A program made the translations under genes and the position numbers. A stretch of 64,000 bases of DNA from Epiperipatus broadwayi (lineage: Eukaryota; Onychophora; Udeonychophora; Euonychophora; Peripatidae). The notes beneath the pieces are model-generated. The model worked only from the letters and a program-made list of their open reading frames with translations, searched no databases and was not told the DNA's origin. The stretch covers positions 9,512,876 to 9,576,875 of the forward strand of contig JAQFVV010000030.1 in NCBI GenBank assembly GCA_028023455.1, written 5' to 3'. Numbering within the stretch: the stretch's first letter is position 1; each line of letters begins with the position of its first letter. Positions 36,059 through 46,739 of this stretch are shown here, in pieces.

Positions 36059-36850
36059 CTTTACTATGATTATCAATATCCGATAAACAATTATTTAATA
36101 AATCAAAAAATGCTTTCTTTCTATATGCAGAAGTCTCTATTATAACATTATTATTATTATAATTTTTTTTATTAACCTTAACATCCATACATTCAATAAT
36201 ATTTTCTTTTTTCATAATAAGTTTAATATTTTCCTTTTTATTATTAATATATTTTAAAAATTATCTGCCTTTCTTTTATTTCTGTTAAGTGCCATAAAAT
36301 AATCAACATACCCCTTGCATAAAAAAATGATTTATTATTACTACTAACAAAATATTGTTTTTCAAAATTGTACATATATACTCCTACTAAAAGTTGACTC
36401 AGACTGTTTCCCATAATTAAATCCTCTTGTGTGTTTATAAAAATTATTGCAATATTTAAAAATAAAATGTCTACAACAAATCACTAATATTTCTTACAAA
36501 TGAAAATTTTCTATTTTTAATTTGACTTCTTTATCCTTTATATATAAGTCTACAATAATGTTAATAGCAACTTCTGGGTCAATGTTAGTATACATATTAA
36601 CTATATCTAATTTTACAATTAATAAATTAATAAATATATTATTTATAATAGTCATATAAAAACGAAATTTAAAAAGAAGTTGGTGTATTGATTTGAACTG
36701 TTTTTGAAAAGAAAACTGTGAAGATATTTTAAAATTATATATATATTGTAATGAGTCCACTTGCATTTTGATTAATTCCTTGATAGTATAACATATTGTA
36801 CCATTTACATATATATAGTACAAGTATATTGGTATTGATAAACTTTAAAA

Positions 36851-37830
36851 GAAATAAAATTTAAAAATCGTCAATGGACGTTATTTAGGGTTTTTTTTTA
36901 TTAGTGTAATTTATATTTTTTATACATACAATGAAAGCTATTTGTGCGTAAAATTATCTATTTTATTAAAGTAATGTTAATATTGGAAGGAAGGTAAACA
37001 CATAGATTACTATCAGAGTAAAACCTTTTAATAATAATTAAAAATGGTAGAAATAAGTTATAACATATAGAACTTTGTACCTCAAAAGTAAGAAAGAATG
37101 TAGATTATCAAGTAATAATAGCACAAATGATAAGAGGATATGTGCAGAAAGCTCAAAATGGTTGACAGTATAAAAAAGCAGACACGTTTAGAATTGGTCT
37201 TTTACCTGTGTTTTGTGGACTGTTTCTTAGGTGCAGAATTTTGAAGCCATAATCAAATGCTACTACTCAGAACTACTATGATGAATCTAGTCTCCATGTG
37301 TGAGTAAAAACAGATCATTTGCTGGTACCTTCTCTCACAAAAGTCACCAAAAAACTTCATCTAGTCTTGCCCTAGATGCAAAAAGTGTTACCAGAATGAA
37401 ACCATAAAAAATTAGTACATACTCCTCATAAAAAAAACTTACTCATAAGTCAATGGCCAGATCATAACTTATCTAGATAAATCAAAAAGATTTCTGAATT
37501 ATATTTTAAAAGATAAACTTCTAAGTTAGTAAAAAGAAAAAAGAGACATTTGTAATTTTATCCATAAAAGTGAACTAATTATCATCTACATGTGTTCTTT
37601 CCAATATTATAATAATTCTTATTGTTTAAATATTTAATGCATGTTAATAAAACTTTTACTAATAATATAAACCTTTCATTGTACATGCTGAATTTTAGTT
37701 ATTTAGATTTTATTATTAAGTTTAGAAAATTGTATAAATTACTTTTGCCACTATGCTTTATTAAAGCCTAGAAAAATTCTTACAATAAATTAAGTGATGG
37801 GAAAACATAATTACTGCTCTTACTATTTAT
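36851..37830. other. Intergenic DNA
   Basis: AT-rich, with a less AT-rich patch at about 37130-37420 whose origin I do not recognise. Confidence 0.4.
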
Positions 37831-38584
37831 TGAGTCCGCAAGTATGACTGGGCAGCCAGCAAATAAATATATACAATAAAAGACTCATTTAGGTAATCAG
37901 AATAGTGAATAGTCTGCAACAACTCTATCTCTACAGTTCGCTAATGTTCAATTCCCTCAATGTACATTCAGGCTGGCTGCTACAAAAACGGTTCACAATG
38001 GGCTAGATTTATGCATACCTTGGCCCCAGTCCAGTTTAGCTGCACACAAATGCTTCATAGTATAGTACTGTGACTGACCTTAAGCTCCTTGCAGTTTCTG
38101 TCTCTGCAACAGTCTACCAGTAACTCCACTTGGAAACCACTGGAAACTCAACTCTTTATTCAGCTGCTATCCAGACGGTTTTCTCAGGCTATGGTCTCCC
38201 AATTTCTGTGGGCCTATTCAGCTATGCCCATGAACTACATTTCCACTGACCACTGGACCTTAACTGAAGCACTGACATGAGATTTCTTCTACCGGAATTG
38301 AACAGGAATGTCTACTGGAGATGCACATGAATAATGGCCTGATGTAGTTGTTACATACTCTTGTTATAGCTTTCTGATAACTGCAACAATTAATTACATT
38401 GTCCAATAAGGTAAGGTCTCATATCTAGAAATATTTGCAATAAGCAAATATTTTTTGGAATTGTCAATTGCCATTACATTAATGCTTTAATTAAATTCTT
38501 CAGTTATCAGTGCAAGATCTAAAACAATCTCTCGAATAAATTTTAGTTTTTTTGGAGTGCACAAACTTGTATGCAATTTTTACA
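37831..38584. repeat. LTR-like direct repeat, left copy (754 bp)
   Basis: Begins TGAGTCCGCAAGTATGAC and ends ATGCAATTTTTACA; the second copy at 38955-39698 begins TGTGTCTGCAAGTATGA. TG...CA ends and two long similar direct copies suggest LTRs. A frame at 38089-38280 lies in the repeat and is not supported as a gene. Confidence 0.7.
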
Positions 38585-38954
38585 AAATAGAACACCCCCC
38601 CCACTCCAAAAAACCATTGTTGCTATTCCTTGGTGTTTTGTTTTTCTATTACTATTTGTAGAAAACATATTTCTGCTGTTGAATTTCTTCACCAGTTACA
38701 GGTTCAATGGTAACTGCACAAGCATGGTGGGTCTCAGCTTCTGATGGTGACTGCACAAGCATTTTATTTTCAAACTTTCACCATTGTTACATTCCATAAA
38801 CTTGCAGTGAATACTTTAGCCATTTACCTCTGTTATTAATGCTTTACAAACTGGGATTTCCATTTTCACCTGGTTTCTCCATCTACGGCTAAGCTTGCTG
38901 TAATGCAAAACTTATTTGCTACTCACAGTTTCAAAATGTGACTGCATCACTTAT
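38585..38954. other. 370-bp spacer between the LTR-like repeats
   Basis: No gag or pol similarity and no clear primer-binding site or polypurine tract. It carries its own short repeat: GGTAACTGCACAAGCAT and GGTGACTGCACAAGCAT near 38709-38763. Confidence 0.6.
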
Positions 38955-39698
38955 TGTGTCTGCAAGTATGATTGGGTGGCCAGCCAGCAAATAAATATAT
39001 ATAATAAAAGACTCATTTAAGTAATCAGAATAGAGAATAGTCTGCTACAACTCCATCTCTACAGTTTACTAATGTTCAATTCCTCAATATACATTCAGGC
39101 TGGCTGCTACACAAATGGTTCACAATGGTCTAGGTTTACACATACCTTGGCCCCAGTCCAGTTTAGCTGCACATGAACACTTCATAGTATAGCACTACAA
39201 CTGACCTTAAGCTCCTTATAGCTTCTGTCTCTGCAGCAGTCTACCAGTAACTCTATTTGGAAACTGCTGGAAACTCAACTCTTTATTCAGCTGCTATCCA
39301 GATAGTTTCCTCAGGCTATGGTCTCCCAATCTCTGTGGGCCTATTCAGATATGCCCATGAACTACATTTCCACTGAGCACTGGACCTTAACCGAAGCACT
39401 GACATGAGATTTGTCCTACTGGAATTGAACAGGAACGTCTACTGGAGAGGCACACGAATAATGTTCTGATATAGTTGTTACATACTCTTCTTATAGCTTC
39501 CTGATAACTGCAACAATTAATTACATTGTCCAATAAAATAAGGTTTTTTATCTAGAAATATTTGCAATCAGCAAATATTTCTTGGAATTGCATTAATGCT
39601 TTAATTAAACTCCTTAGTTATCAGTGTGCGATCTAAAAAAATCTCTCGAATAAATTCTAGTTTTTCTGGGGTGCACAAACTTGTATGCAATTTTTACA
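38955..39698. repeat. LTR-like direct repeat, right copy (744 bp)
   Basis: Direct copy of 37831-38584 with substitutions and short gaps, for example loss of about 13 bases near the TTGTCAATTGCCATTAC segment. Flanks do not give an obvious 4-6 bp target duplication for the pair, so a plain tandem duplication is the alternative. Confidence 0.7.
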
Positions 39699-41264
39699 AA
39701 TACAACACTATCAATAATTTGATTTGTAAGTCTTGACAAAAATGTGATAAGTTAGGAGTCTACAGATTCTGGTGCCCTCTTAAATAAATTAAACTAGCTC
39801 TATTGTCAATTTGAATTATAATAAACACTAGATCAGTTAGTCAGAAAATATAACCATATTCTTGAAATATCAGCACTCCTACCAAAATAGACTATTGTCA
39901 TTAAATAGTTTGGTTAACTAGCACTTTATAGAGCACAATAAATTAACCCAAAATGTAAAACACTACAGTATATTATTTTTTAACTAATTTGTTAGGATGG
40001 TTGTTTAATCACCATTTACCTGCAGATAATTATTTTAGTATTATCTACCATAAAAAAAAGTGGTTTGAATTGTTTTATTCTCACAACAATATCTGATTAA
40101 GGAATAAACTTTGAGATATCCAAACATCTATTTGATCTATTAAATAACTATAGATACTATTATGGAGTGAAAAGATTTTACTCAAACAATCCAATCAGTT
40201 CACTATATTTCCTTGACAATGTCAGCTAATTCTCCTCTATTCATATTTACTCTAACAGTATATTTATGGATGTCAGACTTAGACCATTCCAAGCACCAAA
40301 CCCACTGACAAAAGAAAGAATTATACTGAAGGCCAGTGATGGGAGATTTCCTCATTATGTGTAATTAGGTGCTCAACCCTAGTTAGCTCAATCACAGTAT
40401 GGGTGGTAACTACTCTGATGGAGATATGTTAATATTAGAGCATATATACACTAGCATGGCCACACATATATATTACTAAGGTAATGGAACACAATTAATT
40501 AGATTAAAAAAAGAATATTTACTACTCTCATGACTACCATAAAAAAATTATTAAAATTAAATACGCTTTACAGAAAACAAATATAGTATACATATATGCA
40601 CTATATTATATGAGATTACATTTTAATGAAAAATACAATATTCACCTTAGTTCCTGGAAACCCATGTTACTAAGATATATAAATATAAGCTTACTCTGAT
40701 AATGGATATCTAAATTGTTTGGATAAATGTCTTAATTTCCAGCTTTCTGTAGGATCAGCCGGCAAAACAGGTTTCTTTTTCTGTTAACTTGTGGAAAACT
40801 TTGGTCAAATGTGGATTTCTGGATGTAGATGGACGATAGAATCAGTAGCATGGTTCCATAAAAGGGCAGTGGGGGCAAAAGCTAAAGATGTTTTCGACCC
40901 TTTTACGCCATAATTACTATCTTTACATTCGAGTATTAATTCAGCTGCATTTCGGTGATATTCCTCGATTATCTTATAAATGATCTAATGAAATATCTAT
41001 TTAATTTTGTTTTAATTGCTGAAATAATTATTTATACCAATGTTTCTCCCTATGTATATATTGAGAGTTTTCCTTCTTTCTCGCTCCGGTACCAATGGCT
41101 AACTGACTCTTTTTTTTAATCAAAAAAAGTTTTATTTTTTAAATCTTATATAAAATCTCCAGCTATTTATAATTGCAAAGAAATCTTACTTGGGATCCAA
41201 TCTCTGATAACAAAAATATGTAAGATTCCTATCTTACTTAACTTTCTATTGTTTTGTTCACCTT
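39699..41264. other. Intergenic DNA with an unassigned CpG-containing patch
   Basis: Mostly AT-rich. About 40740-41110 is less AT-rich and holds scattered CpG (TTTTCGACCC, TACGCC, CTCGCTCCGGTACC). It could be exon or promoter material, but I could not place a convincing frame. Confidence 0.4.
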
Positions 41265-41861
41265 TCAAATCCGACTTCCACTGTTAAGTTGTAACATTTG
41301 ACAAAAGAAGTATTTTAACATGTTCGAGATAATAACAATATTCTCAGAATTTGGAAGGCAAAAATCACAAAACAACTCAAACAATAAAAATACAATGTAT
41401 ACAAAACCAAAATATATATTTCTAACGGAACATATAGAACATTTTACATATAGAAACATCTTTTGACAGCAAATCTGTCTTTTATCAAAAGGAGAAAAAA
41501 AATATAAAATTAGAATCATTTTAAATTTTATCACACTTTTATATAATATAATAATAACGTAGCTTACACCACGGCACATGCGCTTTACAGGTGTAACACT
41601 ATTTATAATGAATACTTTCCTTTCATTGCACATTTGGCAATTTAACAATCTTATATATGTATATCTCATGAAACAATAGAGTAAATAATAACTCCCATGA
41701 ACAGCATGATTTATAGAATGTTTACTTCTTATGTATACTTCTTTAATAAGTATATACATCTCTACATTTTCAGATGTGTGTGAACATTCACAATTCCCCT
41801 TGTAACAGGGTTTGAACTCGATTCCTGTTACAATATACATATATGAAGAAAGACTAAACAT
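41265..41861 (-). CDS. Unassigned 198-codon open frame, cysteine-rich
   Basis: A minus-strand frame from ATG 41861 to the stop at 41265. At this base composition about one codon in twelve is expected to be a stop, so 198 open codons is unusual by chance. The product is rich in Cys, Ile, Tyr and Phe, with pairs such as CYKGNCEC, CQMC and CSIC, and hydrophobic stretches (YVIIILY, FGFVYIVFLLFELF). I do not recognise a family. Its 5' end overlaps a B-box-like GAGTTCAAACCC (complement near 41812-41823) and abuts the terminal repeat of the neighbouring MITE. It could be repeat-derived or spurious. Confidence 0.25.
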   Translation of the reverse strand: MFSLSSYMYIVTGIEFKPCYKGNCECSHTSENVEMYILIKEVYIRSKHSINHAVHGSYYLLYCFMRYTYIRLLNCQMCNERKVFIINSVTPVKRMCRGVSYVIIILYKSVIKFKMILILYFFSPFDKRQICCQKMFLYVKCSICSVRNIYFGFVYIVFLLFELFCDFCLPNSENIVIISNMLKYFFCQMLQLNSGSRI

Positions 41862-42202
41862 TAGTCATTTTAATTTTTGTAAACTCTCAACACATATATA
41901 AGAAATAATTCCAGTGCAATTTAAGATCATTGCTAATTTAAATTTCAGTTTTGTTTGAATAGGTCCATATGTCAGTATTTATCATGATTGTGGTTACAGT
42001 TCAAGAGGTACTTTTTTGCCTGGCTGCTTGAGGGTCAGTCTTTTATATATTAATTCACAGAGATCATAGCTGAAGTTTCTTAAAGTTTGGGAGAATTTCT
42101 TTATATGTGATATTTAATCTCAACCAACACTATGCATTGTGATTATTTCTTATATATTTGTATTGGGACTTTGCAAAAATTAAAATGACTAATGTTTAGT
42201 CT
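41851..42202. mobile_element. MITE candidate with ~30-bp terminal inverted repeats
   Basis: AGACTAAACATTAGTCATTT at 41851 has its complement ending at 42202 (AAATGACTAATGTTTAGTCT, with one extra A in the run inside it), and the match continues inward for about 30 bp. The interior is noncoding. A diverged direct copy of the interior (GTTTGAATAGGTCCATAT near 41953 and 42277) follows to about 42420, so the element sits in a tandem arrangement of about 325 bp. Superfamily not determined. Confidence 0.65.
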
Positions 42203-42829
42203 TTTTTGTGTATGTAAGTTAAACATGTTTGTTTATGAGCAATTTAAAATCATTGCTCATTTAAACTTCATGCTCTTTGTTTGAATAGGTCCATATTTCA
42301 ATATTTAACATCATTGCAGCTTCCAGTTCAAGAAGTACTTTTTAGAATGACTGCTTGAGAGTTGAATTTTTATATATTTATTCACAGAGATGAAGTTTCT
42401 TAACATTTGCGAATGAGATTTCTTATATTGTTCAATTGTAAGCTTAACCCCAAGAAATAAATTACAATAAACTATTTTATTTTACTATCTAACTAAAAAA
42501 TTATATAAAAATATTACAATGAACAGTATAATTACTTATTATTTATCTTTCAAATAAAGTGTTCATTTTTTTATAATCAACAAATATATTATATATCTAA
42601 ATTAATATTCATACCACAGAACACTCATTCCAAATACTTTTACTCAGAATTATTTTTTAGCCAGACTCATAATGAGTCATTTTAATAAACTTGCAAATAT
42701 GTGTTACTGGAAATAAAGAGTTTATTTCTTTACCATTTAAGACATCAATCTATGCATTGGTTTATAAAAATAACTATTTACTGCTTGATTAAAATTCATT
42801 AATATTAAATAGATCAAAACAAACTGATA
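42203..42829. other. Partial duplicate of the preceding element, then AT-rich DNA
   Basis: 42240-42420 is a diverged copy of about 41920-42100. The remainder is AT-rich without recognised features. Confidence 0.5.
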
Positions 42830-43460
42830 GCAAATCTATTCCTGGTGTAGTTTATAAAATCCCTAGCAATTGTTGTGAAATTTATATAAGTCAAAGTAAA
42901 TTAAGTCTTAATGAAAGAGTTAATGTTCATTAGAGAAGAGTTAAAAATAGATATCATAACTCAGCTTTGTGATTCATGAACCGAATACAGGTCATAAAAT
43001 ATTTGACAATGCAGAAGTTATCTTTTATGAAAGAAATGAATTAAAAAAGAAAAGTAAAAGAAATTGTGATGATAAATTATTTTGAATCGGAGACTATAAA
43101 TCTCATGAAGACATCCTGTAATGTTAAAGAAAATTGTTTTTTGAAATGAATGATGGGTAGGGCTATTTTGTTTTATTAAAATATGATATTGGAATCTTAT
43201 TGAATTTTACTTTAAAAGGTCTATTTATTAATAGATGAAACCATGGTCATGGAAGAATTTTGATAAAATTTTATTTTCTTTGGGTAGTATTGTAAAGTTA
43301 AATGTTTGTTCTTAATTTATGCAAATAAGTTTATTTTTAAATTTCTTGAAATGATTGCCCAATTTGTAAAAAGAGCATAATTTTTGAATAAAAAAACTGA
43401 GGAAGCATACATTGCATTGGATGATGACTACAGACTATCTTCGAACTTATGATTTAAAAC
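42830..43460 (+). pseudogene. Penelope-like element relic PLE-4, GIY-YIG domain
   Basis: Starting near 42840 the plus strand encodes GVVYKIPSNCCEIYISQSKL and SLNERVN-H (GIY-YIG with the second Gly changed to Ser), then, after a shift, GHKIFDNAEVIFYERNELKR, the metal-binding Glu helix of the PLE domain. The downstream AACTGAGGAAGCATACATTG and TATCTTCGAAC blocks near 43400-43445 resemble PLE 3' regions. No reverse transcriptase upstream. Confidence 0.8.
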
Positions 43461-44240
43461 TAAACTGTGAATTAATTATATATTTTAATAGCTCAAAAAA
43501 AAAATGAATTGCTAACATAATAATATTGAGGGAGATTTATCTCTCATTTGCTACTATATTTTTCCAAGGAATCAGATAGCATGGAATAAGCGAATTGTAT
43601 AATACATATCTCTCTGCAAAATTAGTGGATACCTTATATTTTGTTATATTTATCAATCAACTAAACAGAAAAGCAAAAAGGATATACACTCAAAAAAAAA
43701 ACAAATCAGATATTCAAAACTAATAGTTCCAGTCAATTATCATGTTGCCAGTTTTAACATGGGTTATCTACGGAACCTGAAGAAAAATGCATGGATAGCG
43801 ATTTGGACAATTGATAGTTATTATCAATATTGCACCATTCAGGCTAAATAAATAAAAAAATGTAATTTTATAAAGAAAATATAATATTCCAAAGCATTTT
43901 ATATAAAAATATAATATTAATATAACTTTTATTTAACAAATATTAATTATTTTTAAAATGTGTATTAATTAATGATTGTTATATGCATATGTAAACATAT
44001 AATGTTGACGAGCATATTATTTTAATTAAATCTTTATATAATAGACATAAAATATTTAATAAATGACTTTGATTATAAATATTAACTTTTGCTATGCATT
44101 AAATATTTTAATTTGCAGAGCATTGTTAATGGTTGATAAATATTCTTCTGCTCCATTTTATAAATCTAATATCTTAATTTTAAAAATAATATAAATCAAA
44201 AAGAGTAAATAAATATATATGATTATTGCAGTTATTGTAC
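43461..44240. other. AT-rich intergenic DNA
   Basis: No gene or repeat recognised. Confidence 0.4.
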
Positions 44241-44249
44241 AATATACAC

Positions 44250-44940
44250 CCCCAATCTAACACACCAATAGAACATAAATTATCCAGCCTAGCATTTTTT
44301 TTGCACAGAAACATGTAAATTTGAGGCAGACAGGCAGACACAAAAGCAAATGTAATAGAATACAGAGATGACTTATTAAATTTAGGGTTCAGGCAGTCCA
44401 TTGTTGACAAAATTTTTTTACATATACAGAATAAACAGCTTAACACCCACATCACACAGGATAAACCCAGATTATTGCTTCCATATATTTCCAATTTACA
44501 CAAGAAATTGCATTCTATCCTCAACAACAGATATCAGCTTTGTTTTCGAACCCCTCCAAATTCTAACAATTTAATTAATAACACTAAAGACCAAACTCCA
44601 CTTTTACAGACCCCTCACACAGTATATAATATTGCATGTTCCAGCAATAACTGTAAATGCACATATTAAGAGGAAAGCAGAGCATCTTTGTCCGCACGAT
44701 TAGCACAACATAAATATTCACACAATAGAGCTCGCAACGATCCTTCTACCTATTCAGTTTTCTATCAGCACCAGAGGACAAGTCACCATGAGTGCATTCC
44801 AGACAATCCCACAATCGTGTGTGGAGAGAGACATGACCTCAAAAGAAAAATGAAAGAGGCTTTATTCATCTCACGAGACAACGATGTCATAAACAGGAAG
44901 GACACGTGCTATGCTTTATTAAAAAAATGGAATTAGAATA
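44250..44940 (+). pseudogene. Penelope-like element relic PLE-3, GIY-YIG domain
   Basis: The plus strand from 44475 encodes MLPYISNLHKKLHSILNNRY (connector between reverse transcriptase and nuclease), then HTVYNIACSSNNCKCTY, a stop in place of the YIG triad, and from about 44660 SRASLSARLAQHKYSHNRA, the Arg helix. It ends with CYALLKKWN and a stop at 44936. PLE-3 has a GC-richer codon choice and a longer, His-rich C-terminal part than PLE-1. Upstream sequence back to about 44250 is probably the same element but is frameshifted. A minus-strand frame at 44527-44180 is a shadow. Confidence 0.85.
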
Positions 44941-45240
44941 TCTGCATATCATTAAATATAGTAGCAAGCTATGATTATGAAGGCAAGATCCTTTGAAAGC
45001 ATTCAGGTAGTTTATTATTTTTATTTATCTATTTTATATTAAGAGCTTTTGGGAACAGTTGCGCTGCACACGCACCCGTGCTCGAATACATATATTTCCC
45101 AAAAGTAAAAAATTATTTGACTTAATAATAAACTATCATAAAAATGATTTGAAATAATATTATTTTATAATATTACATACGTTTATATTTTATAAGGTTG
45201 TAATATTTCTTTATTGAAAATAAAGAAGTAGGGTATAAAT

Positions 45241-45376
45241 ATTAATTATTATTATTATTATTCTCCTTCTCCTCCTCCTCCTCTTCTTCTTTTTCTTCTT
45301 CTTCTTCTTCTTCTTCTCCTTCTTCTCCTTCTCCTTCTCCTCCTCCTCCTTCTCCTTCTCCTTCTTCTTCTTCTTG
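45241..45376. repeat. Polypyrimidine (TTA)n then (CTT/CTC)n tract
   Basis: About 20 bp of ATT repeats followed by about 115 bp of almost pure C/T on the plus strand. The purine-rich complement gives a false Lys/Arg/Glu frame. Such mirror-like homopurine tracts can form triplex DNA. Confidence 0.95.
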
Positions 45377-45473
45377 CTTGTATTACAAATATAATATAAT
45401 GAGCCTACTAATAGCTCTAAACAAGCTTTTCCAATAAATGCCACAAGAGAAAGCATTTAGAATCTCTATTTAG

Positions 45474-45533
45474 AATTATCCCTATCTCCAAACCAGTTTC
45501 AAGCTAATGACTCTTATCAGTGACATAAAGATG
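45474..45533 (-). ncRNA. Decayed hammerhead HHR-2, minus copy
   Basis: On the minus strand: CTGATAA (complement of 45514-45520, one change from CTGATGA), stem II GAG...CTT with loop TCATTAG, then GAAAC (complement of 45496-45500), minimal stem III AC-TG-GT and a GTT site. The 3' strand of stem I reads TGGAGATAGG. Confidence 0.6.
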
Positions 45534-45621
45534 TCTGAAAATTTCAGATTTTTTACTTAATAGTTAAGTTTTAGGTAAATGTTGGGCTTGAGTTGGTATT
45601 TTAGATTTAGTGTCTGAAGGT

Positions 45622-45673
45622 CCTATTGCCTCACTAATGAGAACCATTAGCTCAAAACTGGTTTGGGGATAGG
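45622..45673 (+). ncRNA. Decayed hammerhead HHR-2, plus copy
   Basis: CTAATGA (45634-45640) and AAAAC (45654-45658) are each one base from the consensus CTGATGA and GAAAC. Stem II is GA...TC, stem III is AC-TG-GT, and the predicted cut is after GTT at 45663. Stem I pairs CCTCA (45629-45633) with TGGGG (45664-45668), and CCTAT (45622-45626) with ATAGG (45669-45673) after a 2-base bulge. Combining both arms gives the full canonical core. Confidence 0.65.
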
Positions 45674-46359
45674 GATAATTCTAGATAGATTTCAAATGCT
45701 TTCTCTTGTGGCATTTATTGGAAAAGTTTGTTTAGAGCTATTAACATACTCATTATATTATATTATTTCTTTGTTATTTTAATTATGATATTCATATGGC
45801 ATATTATGTATAACAAGTTTAGTATTGCTATCAATTGCCATGGTGTTCTTGATCTCAACATTTTATTTATGTCTTTATTTTACTTTCAAGTTAATGCAAA
45901 ATCTTTCAGTGATGTATGTTGCATTGGGTTTGTCGTATCTGATGTGCTTGCATATTTACTACAAGCCATAAGCTCATTGTAGTTGGTGAGAAATGTGGCA
46001 TCCTTATGGTTGTAAATAAAACATCTAGCTTGTGTGGAACTTACAAATTTTTGCATGTTAGAATATATTTTTGATGCCACAGTTGATGCATTCTATTTAT
46101 TTTTAATTAATTCAACTATTTTTAAGAAATGCAATATGAGAAGAATATAATCTCCAAGATTATCTATTAGTTAATGACTGTGGAACAACAATAATTCTAA
46201 TTTTTTATTCACATCAAAATTTTGAACTTTTCTAGTGCTAGATGAAAATATTAATTACTCTTTATACAGTTTATCTTGCAGATTATCACATGGTTAAATT
46301 ATATAATAACCACATAGTTAGTTGCTTTGGAAGTCATGTGACATTTGAGCATCCAGACA

Positions 46360-46510
46360 AAAAGTCGAGTACACTAGTTTTCTTTAACTACTTCCGGTTT
46401 GTCGGCGTCATTTGCGCCCTTCGGTGCTCATTTGATGATGTGCTATTTTCTTTCTTTGCTGACGTAAAAAGTATAATGATGACGTCGAAGAAAATATGGC
46501 CGTTTTTAGC
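46360..46510 (+). promoter_or_regulatory. Promoter-like CpG-containing patch (ETS, CRE, YY1-like motifs)
   Basis: About ten CpG dinucleotides in 150 bp, in a region where CpG is otherwise rare. Recognisable motifs are ACTTCCGGT (ETS type, about 46391), TGACGTAA (about 46460), TGACGTCG (about 46480) and an AATATGGCCG YY1-like element (about 46494). No TATA box is evident. The set resembles a housekeeping-type promoter, and the exon signals lie downstream on the plus strand. Confidence 0.55.
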
Positions 46511-46739
46511 TATATATGTTAGCTTTCAAACGATCTTTATTTCAAAAAAATCGGTCAAAATTTAGATTTTTGCCGAATTTTTTAATCAACCACAGTATTT
46601 AATTTTTTTGTTTTTTTTGGTAATTTTTGTACTTATCACGAAATGATAAAAGACATAAAATGTTTTACGGCTGCAAGTGAAGTTTTCTTCGGTATTATTC
46701 TCAAACAAGGCTTACAACAGACTAAGAACGTAATTATTC
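46511..46739 (+). other. Candidate noncoding first exon
   Basis: Ends at a strong 5' splice site (C|GTAAGTA at 46740). The region has CpG (TTACGGC, CTTCGG, GAACGT) and no long frame. The start is unknown; the promoter patch suggests transcription begins around 46400-46520. Confidence 0.4.

Larger units (their letters stand above)
33950..36850 (-). pseudogene. Penelope-like element relic PLE-2: reverse transcriptase and GIY-YIG, split by a DNA transposon
   Basis: Reading leftward, 36823-36494 encodes reverse transcriptase motif A as VKLDIVNMYTNIDPEVAINI. Then QEDLIMGNSLSQLLVGVYMY (about 36430-36370) is the motif B region and FFYARGMLIIL a decayed motif C. TSAYRKKAFFDLLNNC (about 36140-36090) is the thumb region typical of Penelope. 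After the inserted transposon (34589-36048), RATKLCSYNNLLKSEINVIK and KVIYIGFNISKDLFVKVRKL continue the same protein. Finally, near 34120-34190, MSYVGTVKNKLETRLKQHLS gives a GIY-YIG core. Many stops and shifts. It belongs to a lineage different from PLE-1. Confidence 0.88.
45382..45765. repeat. Inverted pair carrying hammerhead family 2
   Basis: Left arm (45382 to about 45530) and right arm (about 45615-45765) are reverse complements over AATGCCACAAGAGAAAGC, AAACAAGCTTTTCC and the AGAATTATCCCTATCTCC block, separated by about 85 bp. The sequence is unrelated to family A apart from the ribozyme core, so this is a second hammerhead-bearing family. Confidence 0.8.

Noticed and set aside
38089-38280. 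63-codon frame in the LTR-like repeat
   Set aside because: The direct copy at about 39.2 kb does not keep it open, so there is no sign of selection.
40740-41110. Possible exon or small RNA gene in a CpG-containing patch
   Set aside because: No frame with matching splice sites and no recognisable RNA fold; only reported as an unassigned patch.
45211-45456. Lys/Arg/Glu-rich open frame on the minus strand
   Set aside because: It is only the translation of the CTT/CTC microsatellite.
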